From: Streptomyces toxytricini | GTDB lineage: Bacteria; Actinomycetota; Actinomycetes; Streptomycetales; Streptomycetaceae | Assembly: GCF_014649915.1 (NCBI RefSeq) | Contig: NZ_BMTY01000006.1 | Span: 244,660 to 308,659 of the forward strand | Reading direction: 5' to 3' | DNA: 64,000 nt | Shown: positions 36,012 through 44,550 of the stretch, in pieces | How the letters are laid out: every line of letters starts with the position of its first letter | Position numbering within the stretch: the stretch's first letter is position 1 | Notes under the pieces: generated by a model | What the model was told of the DNA's origin: nothing | Seen by the model: the letters and a program-made list of their open reading frames with translations, nothing else | Databases searched by the model: none | Translations under genes and position numbers: made by a program

Positions 36012-36111
36012 GCGGGGGAAGGTATCCCATCGGCCGGGGGTATCGTCGGGTGGGCCCGGCCGGCCCTCCGCCGCCGCGGCCCCCGCCGTCCGTGCCACCC
36101 GGGAGATCCGC

Positions 36112-36543
36112 ATGTCCGCGCCGCAGTCCGCCGCCCGCCGTACCGTCCTCAGGGGTGCGGCCGCGATCGTCGGGGCCGCCGGCGCCGGAGCGGCCGCCGG
36201 CGCCTGCTCCACCGAGACCAACAGCGGCTACGGCAGCCCTGCCGTCCCCACCGCGCCCGTCGAGCTCGGCGACGCGGCCGAGGTGCCCGTGGGCGGCGCG
36301 AAGCTGTACCGCGAGCGGAAGCTGATCGTCAGCTGCCCGGCGGAGGGGCAGTACAAGGCGTTCAGCGCGCAGTGCACGCACGCCGGCTGCGTCCTCGACA
36401 AGATCGTCCAGGGGGAGGGCAACTGCCCCTGCCACGGCAGCCGCTTCGATACCGCCACCGGCAAGCCGCTGCGCGGCCCGGCCACCGACCCGCTGCCCGA
36501 GGTGCCGGTCCGGGCCGAGGGCGGCAGGCTGATCGCGGGCTGA
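36112..36543 (+). CDS. Rieske [2Fe-2S] lipoprotein (Tat substrate)
   Basis: A 143-residue exported electron-transfer protein. The N-terminus carries a twin-arginine motif (ARRTVLRG, ~8-15), a hydrophobic alanine stretch and a lipobox AAGAC (~31-35), so the folded Fe-S protein should be exported by Tat and lipid-anchored. The cluster ligands are CTHAGC (~85-90) and CPCHGSRFD (~103-111). ATG at 36112 has GGGAG 6 nt upstream; TATCGT at 36041 may be the -10. It is not part of a bc1 operon; the redox partner is unknown. Confidence 0.92.
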   Translation: MSAPQSAARRTVLRGAAAIVGAAGAGAAAGACSTETNSGYGSPAVPTAPVELGDAAEVPVGGAKLYRERKLIVSCPAEGQYKAFSAQCTHAGCVLDKIVQGEGNCPCHGSRFDTATGKPLRGPATDPLPEVPVRAEGGRLIAG

Positions 36544-36574
36544 GCGCGGGCGCCCGCGCAGGCTCCCCGGCAGG

Positions 36575-37558
36575 TCAGGCCCAGTCCCAGGCGATGCCGA
36601 GGAGGCCGCGCCGCACCGCCGGCTCCACGATGTGCACGGCGCCGTGCCGGCCGCTCGGCGTGAGGTCGGCCAGGCCGCTGCGCGGCGCCGCCGGCCCGGA
36701 CCGGGTGAAGCGCCGGCAGCGCACGGGCAGGGCTGCCTCGTCGAAGCGGACCTGGAGCACGTACTGCCCGCCGGTGTAGCTGAACCCGCGGACGTACTCG
36801 GTGCAGCGTGCCCCGGTGCCGTCCTCGAAGCCGTAGCCGAAGACGTACGTCTCCCCGGTGCGCAGCCGCCGCTCGAACAGCAGCTCCGCCACGAGGACCT
36901 CGGCCTCGCGGTGCCAGCGGATCCGCCCCGTCCGGCAGTTCTCGCCGGCCTGCACCCGCACGCGCGCCGGGTCGCAGCCGGGGTCGCCGTGGTGGACGGC
37001 GAGGTAGCGGTCCACCCCGTCCCGGTGGGCCCGTACGACGTGCTGCGAGTCGCGGCCGGCCAGCTCGCCGGCGGCGCCGATGCGCACCCGCTCCTGGTGG
37101 ACCACGGTGTGCAGGCCCCCGTCGGACGGCAGCTCCAGCCCGGCCAGCAGCTCCTCCACGGCCGCGCCCACGCTGACCAGCGCCCGGTACGAGCGGGCCG
37201 GGGGCCGGGCCGTCCCGCCCGCCGCGGGCTCCGGCCCGGCGAGCAGCCGCAGCAGCGCGCCGCGCGGCAGGTCGAGGATCTGCTCCAGGGCGCGCACGGC
37301 CCGCAGCGACTCCGGGCGGCGGGGGCGGCGGGCGCCCTGCTGCCAGTAGCTCAGGCTGGTCACGCCGATCGTGATGCCGCGTGCGGCGAGCCGGTGCCGG
37401 ACGCGGTGCAGCGGCAGGCCGCGGGCCGTCAGGGCGGCCCGCAGGGCCAGGTGGAACGGCCCGGTGTCCAGCAGGCGGGCCAGGTCGCCCGGGTCCCCGC
37501 CAGGGCCCGTCGGACCGTCCGGGGCGGGCCCGCCGGTGCGCTCCGAGGTCGGGGGCAT
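36575..37558 (-). CDS. XRE-family transcriptional regulator
   Basis: A 327-residue regulator. Residues ~35-105 form an XRE helix-turn-helix (LALRAALTARGLPLHRVRHRLAARGITIGVTSLSYWQQG, then RVRALEQILDLP). The C-terminal ~200 residues (LHTVVHQERVRIG, ENCRTGRIRWHREAEVLVAELLFERRL, YVRGFSYTGGQYVLQVRFD) form a separate sensor-like domain that I cannot name. ATG at 37558 has a good GGAGGAG, and a perfect 14-bp palindrome lies directly upstream of it. Autoregulation and control of the divergent secreted peptidase operon are likely but inferred. Confidence 0.82.
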   Translation of the reverse strand: MPPTSERTGGPAPDGPTGPGGDPGDLARLLDTGPFHLALRAALTARGLPLHRVRHRLAARGITIGVTSLSYWQQGARRPRRPESLRAVRALEQILDLPRGALLRLLAGPEPAAGGTARPPARSYRALVSVGAAVEELLAGLELPSDGGLHTVVHQERVRIGAAGELAGRDSQHVVRAHRDGVDRYLAVHHGDPGCDPARVRVQAGENCRTGRIRWHREAEVLVAELLFERRLRTGETYVFGYGFEDGTGARCTEYVRGFSYTGGQYVLQVRFDEAALPVRCRRFTRSGPAAPRSGLADLTPSGRHGAVHIVEPAVRRGLLGIAWDWA

Positions 37559-37571
37559 GGGCGGCTCCTCC

Positions 37572-37585
37572 TGTGAACGTTCACA
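37572..37585. promoter_or_regulatory. Perfect palindromic operator TGTGAACGTTCACA
   Basis: This 14-bp palindrome sits 14-27 nt upstream of the XRE regulator's ATG, next to its Shine-Dalgarno. Its half-site GTTCACAC recurs twice further upstream. The 4-bp centre rules out a CRP-type site (which needs 6). It is probably an operator of the adjacent regulator. Confidence 0.65.
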
Positions 37586-37642
37586 CGCGGTGGGGCGGGA
37601 GGGCCCGCGGTGGCGCCCGGTGGCCAGGTGAAGGGACGGCAG

Positions 37643-37672
37643 CCGTTCACACGGCGGGCACGCCGTTCACAC
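37643..37672. promoter_or_regulatory. Two direct repeats CCGTTCACAC, 20 bp apart
   Basis: CCGTTCACAC occurs at 37643-37652 and again at 37663-37672, exactly 20 bp apart, on the same face of the helix. Each repeats half of the 37572 palindrome. A perfect minus-strand -35 (TTGACA, complement of 37678-37683) is adjacent, so a bound regulator would overlap the regulator's own promoter. Confidence 0.55.
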
Positions 37673-37699
37673 TGCAATGTCAAGGCGTATTGAAGCCTG

Positions 37700-37729
37700 T
37701 TGACCGGATCACGACAACACCCTGATGCT
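37700..37729 (+). promoter_or_regulatory. Probable promoter of the secreted peptidase operon
   Basis: TTGACC (37700-37705) and GATGCT (37724-37729) with an 18-nt spacer. The -35 is good and the -10 poor, fitting a regulated promoter next to the CCGTTCACAC repeats. Confidence 0.4.
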
Positions 37730-37787
37730 CCTCCACAAGCGTCCGGACGCGCTCCTCCGATCCCCGCATCCCCACGGGAGGAACGCG

Positions 37788-38402
37788 ATGCGCACCCCGA
37801 TGCGGAGGCTGTCCGCCACAGCCGCCGCCGTCACCGCCCTGCTCCTCGCGCTGCCCTGCGCCGAGGCGTCCGCCGCGCCGGCCGGTCCCGCCCCCACGGG
37901 CCCGGCCGCCGGCGCCGCCCTGGCGTACAAGCGCCTGGACATCACGATGCAGGCCCAGCAGAAGTCCAACTGGTGCTGGGCGGCGGGAGGCAACACCATC
38001 GCCGCCTGGTACGGCCGCACCCACACCCAGAACCAGTTCTGCAACGCCGCCTTCAACCGGCAGCAGGGCACCGAGTGCCCGAACAACCAGGCCACCCTCG
38101 GCAACGTCCAGACCGCCCTGCGCTGGAGCGGCATCAACCCCGGCTCCTACGTCACCGGCTGGCTGCGCCACCCCACCGTGCAGACCGAGATCGACGCGGG
38201 CAGGCCGGTCGAGACCCGCATCCAGTGGTCCTCCGGCGGCGGGCACATGCACGTCGTCTACGGCTACGACACGAACGGCAGCTGGGTCTACTGGGGCGAC
38301 CCCTGGCCGTCCAGCGACCGCTACAACTGGGCCTCCCACGCCTGGTACGTCGACAACAGCGGCTTCTCCTGGACCCACTCCCTCTACCGGATCGGGGCGT
38401 GA
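37788..38402 (+). CDS. Secreted papain-like cysteine peptidase
   Basis: A 204-residue precursor with a signal peptide (~1-33, ending AEASAAPA). The catalytic cysteine is in QQKSNWCWAAGGNTIAAWYG (~49-68); the catalytic His is in GGHMHVVYGYD (~153-163), and an Asp/Asn-type residue in YWGDPW. The NWCWAA pattern marks the papain-like/C39-like families of secreted actinobacterial proteins. Two extra cysteines (NQFCNAAF, GTECPNN) may form a disulfide. ATG at 37788 has GGGAGGA 5 nt upstream. The following membrane-anchored gene starts 4 nt after its stop. Target unknown. Confidence 0.87.
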   Translation: MRTPMRRLSATAAAVTALLLALPCAEASAAPAGPAPTGPAAGAALAYKRLDITMQAQQKSNWCWAAGGNTIAAWYGRTHTQNQFCNAAFNRQQGTECPNNQATLGNVQTALRWSGINPGSYVTGWLRHPTVQTEIDAGRPVETRIQWSSGGGHMHVVYGYDTNGSWVYWGDPWPSSDRYNWASHAWYVDNSGFSWTHSLYRIGA

Positions 38403-38406
38403 CGCC

Positions 38407-39198
38407 GTGACGAAGCGCGCCACCGCCGCAGCGGTCCTCGCCGCGACCGCCCTCCTCGGCCCCGCCCCGCACGCCGCGGCCGCCCCGGCCGCCGTCCCTC
38501 AGCCGCCCGCCGCCGGAGCCGAGGACCGGGCCGCCGCCGCCCGGGCCGCCGGCGCCCCCGACAACCTGGCGGTCCTCGCCCGGTTCTTCGCCCGGGAGGG
38601 CGGCCCCGGCGCCGCCGCGGCCGCCGGGCAGCCCCGGATCGAGGGGGAGCCCGTCGAGGTGCGCCACCTCTCGCCCGACTTCGTCGCCGGCCGGCCCGGA
38701 GCCCCGGTGTCCCGGCTGGAGTTCCTCGCCGGCCGGGCCGTCGCCGCCGACGGCCGGCAGGCCGCGGTGTGGACCGCGCGGACCGGCAGCGGCTGGGAGG
38801 TGGTCAACATCGCCGACGGCGACGACGAGTTCCGCTACGCCCGCCTCGGGGCCGAGCGGATGCCCGGCGGCACCGTCTTCCGCGAGCCGCAGATCGACGC
38901 CTGGTACGTCGCCGGCGGCGGCCGGGTGCTGCCGCTCGACGAGGACGCCGTCCGCGCGGTGGGGGAGCGGGGCACCGCCCTGGCCGCCTACCGGGCGCGC
39001 GTCGCCGCCGCGTACGGGGACAAGCTGCCGGGGTCCGCGTACGCCCGGGACGGCCGGGCCGGCGGCTACGACGAGGCCGCCCCCGCCCGCCCCGACGGAA
39101 CGCCGGCGGCTGCCGCCGGAGCCGCCGGAGCGGCCCTGGCCGCCGCCCTCGGGGTCCTCGCGGTGCGCCGCCGGCGCCTGAGGCGGCGTACCGGCTGA
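38407..39198 (+). CDS. Secreted, C-terminally anchored protein of unknown function
   Basis: A 263-residue protein with a signal peptide (~1-27, [22 protein letters not shown]), a soluble central part (~70-225; [42 protein letters not shown]) and a C-terminal membrane helix with a basic tail ([14 protein letters not shown]). Topology is thus type I, facing outside. It starts 4 nt after the peptidase stop and is surely co-transcribed; it could anchor, chaperone or inhibit the peptidase. No recognisable domain. Confidence 0.7.
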   Translation: MTKRATAAAVLAATALLGPAPHAAAAPAAVPQPPAAGAEDRAAAARAAGAPDNLAVLARFFAREGGPGAAAAAGQPRIEGEPVEVRHLSPDFVAGRPGAPVSRLEFLAGRAVAADGRQAAVWTARTGSGWEVVNIADGDDEFRYARLGAERMPGGTVFREPQIDAWYVAGGGRVLPLDEDAVRAVGERGTALAAYRARVAAAYGDKLPGSAYARDGRAGGYDEAAPARPDGTPAAAAGAAGAALAAALGVLAVRRRRLRRRTG

Positions 39199-39340
39199 CC
39201 GCCCTGCCCGGCGGGCCGCCGGCCGGTGCCGGCCGCCGCGGCCCGCCGCGCAGCAGCACCCCGCCGCCCGGCGCCCGCGCCGCCGGGCGGCCCGGGCGGC
39301 AGGGGCCGGGATGTCGGTCCGCGACAGTAGGGTGGGCGGC

Positions 39341-41386
39341 ATGGCCGACCCTTCCAGCTACCGCCCCCAGCCGGGCCAGGTCCCCGACTCGCCGGGGGTC
39401 TACCGCTTCCGAGACGAGCACCGCCGGGTGATCTACGTCGGGAAGGCCAAGAGCCTGCGCCAGCGCCTGGCGAACTACTTCCAGGACGTCGCCGGCCTCC
39501 ACCCGCGCACGGCCACCATGGTCACCACGGCCGCCTCCGTCGAGTGGACCGTCGTGTCCACCGAAGTCGAGGCCCTCCAGCTGGAGTACTCCTGGATCAA
39601 GGAGTACGACCCCCGGTTCAACGTCAAGTACCGGGACGACAAGAGCTACCCCTCCCTCGCGGTCACCATGAACGAGGAGTACCCGCGCGTCCAGGTCATG
39701 CGCGGCCCGAAGAAGAAGGGCGTCCGCTACTTCGGCCCCTACGCGCACGCCTGGGCGATCCGCGAGACCGTCGACCTGATGCTGCGCGCCTTCCCCGTCC
39801 GCACCTGCTCCGCCGGGGTGTTCAAGCGCTCCGCGCAGATCGGCCGGCCCTGCCTCCTCGGCTACATCGGCAAGTGCTCCGCCCCCTGCGTCGGCCGCGT
39901 CACCCCCGAGGAGCACCGCGAACTCGCCGAGGACTTCTGCGACTTCATGGCCGGCCGCACCGGCACCTACCTCTCCCGCCTCGAAGCGCAGATGCACGAG
40001 GCCGCCGAGGAGATGGAGTACGAGAGGGCCGCCCGGCTGCGCGACGACATAGGGGCGCTGCGCCGCGCCATGGAGAAGAACGCCGTCGTCCTCGCCGACG
40101 CCACCGACGCCGACCTCGTCGCGGTCGCCGAGGACGAGCTCGAAGCGGCCGTGCAGATCTTCCACGTCCGCGGCGGCCGGGTCCGAGGCCAGCGCGGCTG
40201 GGTCACCGACAAGGTCGAGGCCGTCGACACCGCCGGGCTCGTCGAGCACGCCCTCCAGCAGCTGTACGGGGAGGAGACCGGCGAGGCCGTGCCCAAGGAG
40301 GTGCTCGTCCCGGCCCTGCCCGAGGACGCGCCCGCCCTCGGGCAGTGGCTGGCCGCCCGGCGCGGCTCCCAGGTCAGCCTGCGCATCCCGCAGCGCGGGG
40401 ACAAGAAGGCCCTCATGGAGACCGTCCACCGCAACGCGCAGCAGGCCCTCGCCCTGCACAAGACCAAGCGCGCCGCCGACCTGACCACCCGCTCGCGCGC
40501 CCTGGAGGAGATCGCCGAGGCCCTCGGCCTCGACAGCGCGCCGCTGCGCATCGAGTGCTTCGACATCTCCCACCTCCAGGGCGACGACGTCGTGGCCTCC
40601 ATGGTCGTCTTCGAGGACGGCCTCGCCCGCAAGGGCGAGTACCGGCGCTTCCAGATCAAGACCTTCGCCGGGCAGGACGACGTCCGCTCCATGCACGAGG
40701 TGGTCTCCCGGCGCTTCCGCCGCTACCTCCAGGAGAAGCTGAAGACCGGCGAGTGGTCCCCCGAGGACGCTGCGGCCGACGGCGCCGACGCGGCCGAGGC
40801 CGTCGACGGTGCGGGAGGGGCGCAGGACGACGGGCGGCCCAAGCGCTTCGCCTACCCCCCGCAGCTCGTCGTCGTCGACGGCGGCCGGCCGCAGGTCGCC
40901 GCCGCCCAGCGGGCCCTGGAGGAACTCGGCATCGACGACGTCGCCGTGTGCGGCCTGGCCAAGCGCCTGGAGGAGGTGTGGCTGCCCGGCGAGGAAGACC
41001 CCGTCGTGCTGCCCCGCACCAGCGAGGGCCTCTACCTGCTCCAGCGCGTCCGCGACGAGGCGCACCGGTTCGCCATCCAGTACCAGCGCAGCAAGCGCGG
41101 CAAGCGGCTCAAGGCGGGCCCGCTGGACGAGGTGCCCGGCCTCGGCGAGACCCGCAAGCAGGCCCTGGTCAAGCACTTCGGTTCGGTGAAGAAGCTGAGA
41201 CAGGCGACAATCGACCAGATCTGCGAGGTCCCGGGCATAGGGCGCAAGACGGCCGAGACGGTGGCCGCGGCCCTCGCCCGGGCGGTCCCCGCCGCTCCTG
41301 CCGTCAACACGGCGACAGGGGAGATCATGGAGGAGGAGACCCCCGCGCCCGCGGGAACCTCGTCCGAACGGGGGACCGACCGATGA
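39341..41386 (+). CDS. uvrC: Excinuclease ABC subunit C
   Basis: Makes the dual incisions of nucleotide excision repair. The 681-residue protein has the GIY-YIG domain ([29 protein letters not shown], ~16-46), a UVR motif ([18 protein letters not shown], ~226-243), the RNase H-like endonuclease domain ([23 protein letters not shown] and [13 protein letters not shown], ~405-525) and C-terminal HhH motifs ([22 protein letters not shown]). An acidic insert lies at ~470-500. Start ATG 39341; TAGGGT at 39328 may be the -10. Its stop overlaps rapZ (ATGA), beginning a four-gene operon to whiA. Confidence 0.96.
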   Translation: MADPSSYRPQPGQVPDSPGVYRFRDEHRRVIYVGKAKSLRQRLANYFQDVAGLHPRTATMVTTAASVEWTVVSTEVEALQLEYSWIKEYDPRFNVKYRDDKSYPSLAVTMNEEYPRVQVMRGPKKKGVRYFGPYAHAWAIRETVDLMLRAFPVRTCSAGVFKRSAQIGRPCLLGYIGKCSAPCVGRVTPEEHRELAEDFCDFMAGRTGTYLSRLEAQMHEAAEEMEYERAARLRDDIGALRRAMEKNAVVLADATDADLVAVAEDELEAAVQIFHVRGGRVRGQRGWVTDKVEAVDTAGLVEHALQQLYGEETGEAVPKEVLVPALPEDAPALGQWLAARRGSQVSLRIPQRGDKKALMETVHRNAQQALALHKTKRAADLTTRSRALEEIAEALGLDSAPLRIECFDISHLQGDDVVASMVVFEDGLARKGEYRRFQIKTFAGQDDVRSMHEVVSRRFRRYLQEKLKTGEWSPEDAAADGADAAEAVDGAGGAQDDGRPKRFAYPPQLVVVDGGRPQVAAAQRALEELGIDDVAVCGLAKRLEEVWLPGEEDPVVLPRTSEGLYLLQRVRDEAHRFAIQYQRSKRGKRLKAGPLDEVPGLGETRKQALVKHFGSVKKLRQATIDQICEVPGIGRKTAETVAAALARAVPAAPAVNTATGEIMEEETPAPAGTSSERGTDR

Positions 41387-42333
41387 CCGAGCAGCACGAG
41401 ACCGAGTACGACCGAGACGGAGCACAGGTGAGTACGGGCACGACACTGGAGCCCGGCGAGAGCGCCGAGGCCGCCATCCCCGAGCTGGTGATCATCTCCG
41501 GGATGTCCGGAGCCGGCCGCAGCACGGCGGCCAAGTGCCTGGAGGACCTCGGCTGGTTCGTCGTGGACAACCTGCCGCCGGCACTGATCCCCACCATGGT
41601 GGAGCTCGGCGCCCGCTCGCAGGGCAACGTGGCGCGGATCGCGGTCGTCGTCGACGTCCGCGGCCGCCAGTTCTTCGACGCCCTGCGCGAGTCCCTCGCC
41701 GACCTGGAGCTGCGCGGCGTCACCCGGCGCATCGTCTTCCTGGAGTCCTCCGACGACGCGCTGGTGCGCCGCTTCGAGTCCGTCCGCCGCCCCCACCCGC
41801 TCCAGGGCGAGGGCCGCATCACCGACGGCATCGCGGCCGAGCGCGACCTGCTGCGCGAGCTCCGGGGCGACGCCGACCTGGTGATCGACACCTCCAGCCT
41901 GAACGTGCACGAGCTGCGCGCGAAGATGGACGCCCAGTTCGCGGGCGAGGAGGAGCCCGAGCTGCGGGCCACCGTCATGTCCTTCGGCTACAAGTACGGC
42001 CTCCCCGTCGACGCCGACCTCGTCGTGGACTGCCGCTTCATCCCGAACCCGCACTGGGTGCCCGAGCTGCGGCCGTTCACCGGCCTGAACCCGGAGGTCT
42101 CGGGCTACGTCTTCAGCCAGCCCGGCGCCAAGGAGTTCCTCGACCGCTACACGGAGCTGCTCCAGCTCATCGCCGCCGGCTACCGCCGCGAGGGCAAGCG
42201 GTACGTGACCATCGCCGTCGGCTGCACCGGCGGCAAGCACCGCAGCGTCGCCGTCTCCGAGAAGCTCGCCGCCCGCCTCGCCTCCGAGGGAGTCGAGACC
42301 GTCGTGGTCCACCGGGACATGGGGCGCGAGTGA
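41383..42333 (+). CDS. rapZ: RapZ/YvcJ nucleotide-binding protein
   Basis: P-loop NTPase that in E. coli presents GlmZ sRNA to RNase E; its role in Streptomyces is less clear, and it always sits with yvcK and whiA. The 316-residue protein has Walker [12 protein letters not shown] (~40-50), the RRPHPLQ motif (~139), and the C-terminal [17 protein letters not shown] (~281-297) that binds RNA or a sugar nucleotide. The ~30-residue N-terminal extension is variable, and a GTG at 41428 is a possible alternative start. It overlaps uvrC and yvcK by 4 nt each. Confidence 0.95.
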   Translation: MTEQHETEYDRDGAQVSTGTTLEPGESAEAAIPELVIISGMSGAGRSTAAKCLEDLGWFVVDNLPPALIPTMVELGARSQGNVARIAVVVDVRGRQFFDALRESLADLELRGVTRRIVFLESSDDALVRRFESVRRPHPLQGEGRITDGIAAERDLLRELRGDADLVIDTSSLNVHELRAKMDAQFAGEEEPELRATVMSFGYKYGLPVDADLVVDCRFIPNPHWVPELRPFTGLNPEVSGYVFSQPGAKEFLDRYTELLQLIAAGYRREGKRYVTIAVGCTGGKHRSVAVSEKLAARLASEGVETVVVHRDMGRE

Positions 42334-43400
42334 CCGGACGCACCCTGCGGCTGCGCCGCCTGCGCCGCCTCACCCCGGGGCGGGGCGAGGACGGCGCGGT
42401 CCGCACCGCGCCGCGCCGCGGCGCAGCCGCCAAGGGCGCCGCGCCCAAGGTCGTCGCGCTGGGCGGCGGCATGGGCCTGTCGGCGTCGCTGGCCGCCCTG
42501 CGCCGGATCACCGGCGAGCTGACCGCCGTCGTCACCGTCGCCGACGACGGCGGGTCCAGCGGGCGGCTGCGCGAGGAGCTCGGCGTCCTTCCCCCGGGCG
42601 ACCTGCGCAAGGCGCTGGCCGCGCTGTGCGGGGACGACGACTGGGGCCAGACCTGGGCCCGCGTCATCCAGCACCGCTTCCAGTCGGCCGGCGCCCTGCA
42701 CGAGCACGCGGTGGGCAACCTGCTGATCGTGGCCCTGTGGGAGCAGCTCGGCGACCCCGTCCAGGCCCTCGACCTCGTCGGCCGGCTGCTCGGCGCACAG
42801 GGCCGGGTGCTGCCGATGTCGGCGGTACCGCTGGAGCTCCAGGCGCTCGTACGGGGCCACGACCCGGCCCGCCCGGCGGACGTGGACACCGTCCGCGGGC
42901 AGGCCACCGTCGCCACCACCCCCGGCGAGGTGCTGTCCGTGCACCTCGTGCCGTCCGACCCGCCCGCGGTGCCGGAGGCCGTCGCCGCGGTCCTCGACGC
43001 GGACTGGGTGGTGCTCGGTCCCGGGTCCTGGTTCTCGTCCGTCATCCCGCACCTGCTGGTGCCGGAACTCCTCGACGCGCTCATGGAGACCAAGGCCCGG
43101 CGCGTGCTGTCGCTGAACCTGGCCCCGCAGCCCGGCGAAACAGAGGGCTTCTCTCCGCAGCGTCATTTGGAGGTTTTGGCCCGACACGCCCCTAAACTCG
43201 CCCTGGACGTGGTGCTGGCCGACCAGGCCGCCGTGCCCGACCGCGAGTCCCTCGCCGATGCCGCGCAGCGCTTCGGTGCCGCGGTCGAGCTGGCGCCGGT
43301 GGCCAGGGAAGACGGCTCCCCCAAGCACGACCCGGAGCTGCTCGCAGCCGCGTACGACCGTATTTTTCGGATGCATGGAAGGATCGGCCCATGGCGATGA
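42330..43400 (+). CDS. yvcK: YvcK/GlmR-type UDP-GlcNAc-binding gluconeogenesis factor
   Basis: A 356-residue member of the CofD-like YvcK family, which in Bacillus and Mycobacterium binds UDP-N-acetylglucosamine and links carbon supply to wall synthesis. Motifs are [18 protein letters not shown] (~41-58), [18 protein letters not shown] (~70-87), [11 protein letters not shown], and [19 protein letters not shown] (~228-246). GTG at 42330 overlaps the rapZ stop; its own stop lies inside whiA. The last 80 codons include unusually AT-rich codons that probably hide the whiA promoter. Confidence 0.94.
   Translation: MTGRTLRLRRLRRLTPGRGEDGAVRTAPRRGAAAKGAAPKVVALGGGMGLSASLAALRRITGELTAVVTVADDGGSSGRLREELGVLPPGDLRKALAALCGDDDWGQTWARVIQHRFQSAGALHEHAVGNLLIVALWEQLGDPVQALDLVGRLLGAQGRVLPMSAVPLELQALVRGHDPARPADVDTVRGQATVATTPGEVLSVHLVPSDPPAVPEAVAAVLDADWVVLGPGSWFSSVIPHLLVPELLDALMETKARRVLSLNLAPQPGETEGFSPQRHLEVLARHAPKLALDVVLADQAAVPDRESLADAAQRFGAAVELAPVAREDGSPKHDPELLAAAYDRIFRMHGRIGPWR
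43161..43200 (+). promoter_or_regulatory. Candidate whiA-specific promoter inside yvcK
   Basis: An AT-rich patch in otherwise GC-saturated coding sequence contains a TAAACT -10-like box (43193-43198) and a GACAC pentamer (43183-43187), the core of WhiA binding sites. In S. coelicolor whiA has a developmental, self-regulated promoter within the upstream gene. A GACAC alone is common, so the call is tentative. Confidence 0.45.
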
Positions 43401-44380
43401 CGCCAGCGGTGAAGGATGAGATCTCCCGGCTCCCCGTCACCCGGACCTGCTGCAGGAAGGCGGAGGTCTCGGCGATTCTTCGGTTCGCCGGCGGTCTGCA
43501 CCTGGTGAGCGGCCGGATCGTCATCGAGGCGGAGCTCGACACCGGGATCGCCGCGCGGCGGCTCCGCAAGGACATCCTGGAGATTTTCGGCCACTCCTCG
43601 GACCTCGTCGTCATGGCGCCCGGCGGCCTGCGCCGCGGCAGCCGGTACGTCGTCCGCGTCGTGGCCGGAGGCGACCAGCTGGCCCGCCAGACCGGCCTGG
43701 TCGACGGCCGCGGCCGTCCCATCCGGGGCCTTCCCCCGCAGGTGGTCTCGGGGGCCACCTGCGACGCCGAGGCGGCCTGGCGCGGCGCCTTCCTGGCCCA
43801 CGGCTCGCTCACCGAGCCGGGCCGGTCCTCCTCGCTGGAGGTCACCTGCCCCGGCCCCGAGGCAGCCCTGGCCCTGGTGGGTGCCGCCCGGCGGCTCTCC
43901 ATCGCGGCGAAGGCCCGCGAGGTCCGCGGTGTCGACCGCGTCGTCGTCCGCGACGGCGACGCCATCGGCGCGCTGCTGACCCGGCTCGGCGCCCACGAGT
44001 CCGTGCTGGCCTGGGAGGAGCGGCGGATGCGCCGCGAGGTCCGCGCCACCGCGAACCGGCTGGCCAACTTCGACGACGCCAACCTGCGCCGCTCGGCGCG
44101 CGCCGCCGTCGCCGCCGGGGCCCGCGTCCAGCGCGCCCTGGAGATCCTCGGCGAGGAGGTGCCCGAGCACCTGGCCGCCGCGGGCCGGCTGCGCATGGAG
44201 CACAAGCAGGCCTCCTTGGAGGAGCTGGGCGCCCTCGCCGACCCGCCGCTGACGAAGGACGCCGTCGCCGGCCGGATCCGCCGCCTGCTGGCGATGGCCG
44301 ACAAGCGGGCCCAGGACCTGGGCATCCCGGGAACCGAGTCCAACCTCAGCGAGGAGCTGGCCGACAACCTGGCCGGCTGA
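43391..44380 (+). CDS. whiA: Sporulation regulator WhiA
   Basis: DNA-binding regulator needed with WhiB for sporulation septation in aerial hyphae. The 329-residue protein has the N-terminal degenerate LAGLIDADG homing-endonuclease fold ([46 protein letters not shown], ~12-220) and the C-terminal helix-turn-helix ([30 protein letters not shown], ~277-306). It overlaps yvcK by 10 nt and can be read from the upstream operon and probably from its own promoter. A strong terminator follows. Confidence 0.97.
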   Translation: MAMTPAVKDEISRLPVTRTCCRKAEVSAILRFAGGLHLVSGRIVIEAELDTGIAARRLRKDILEIFGHSSDLVVMAPGGLRRGSRYVVRVVAGGDQLARQTGLVDGRGRPIRGLPPQVVSGATCDAEAAWRGAFLAHGSLTEPGRSSSLEVTCPGPEAALALVGAARRLSIAAKAREVRGVDRVVVRDGDAIGALLTRLGAHESVLAWEERRMRREVRATANRLANFDDANLRRSARAAVAAGARVQRALEILGEEVPEHLAAAGRLRMEHKQASLEELGALADPPLTKDAVAGRIRRLLAMADKRAQDLGIPGTESNLSEELADNLAG

Positions 44381-44406
44381 CCGGCCCGGCACCGCACCGT
44401 GCCCCG

Positions 44407-44446
44407 GGGGGCCCGTACGCCGCACAGCGCGCGCGTACGGGCCCCC
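44407..44446 (+). terminator. Terminator after whiA
   Basis: Perfect 14-bp stem GGGGGCCCGTACGC (44407-44420) with GCGTACGGGCCCCC (44433-44446), 12-nt loop, 26 nt past the whiA stop. Confidence 0.8.
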
Positions 44447-44478
44447 GGCGCGCGGCGGCTCGTTCCCGCAACGCCCCA

Positions 44479-44484
44479 TTGACA
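44479..44484 (+). promoter_or_regulatory. Consensus -35 (TTGACA) before the M14 peptidase
   Basis: TTGACA is a perfect -35 hexamer, 67 nt before the ATG at 44551, but the expected -10 position (44502-44508) reads gagcctg and is poor. A promoter needing an activator is plausible. Confidence 0.35.
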
Positions 44485-44550
44485 TGGACACGGGGCCTCG
44501 TGAGCCTGTCGTCCGAACGCTTTCGTGGCAGTCGACGCCCAGGGGGGCAC

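Noticed and set aside
37572..37585. CRP/cAMP-receptor-type site
   Set aside because: TGTGA and TCACA are separated by 4 nt; CRP sites need 6. The repeats nearby fit a local regulator better.
43391..43400. Frameshift between yvcK and whiA
   Set aside because: The 10-nt overlap is normal translational coupling; both proteins are full length with intact motifs.
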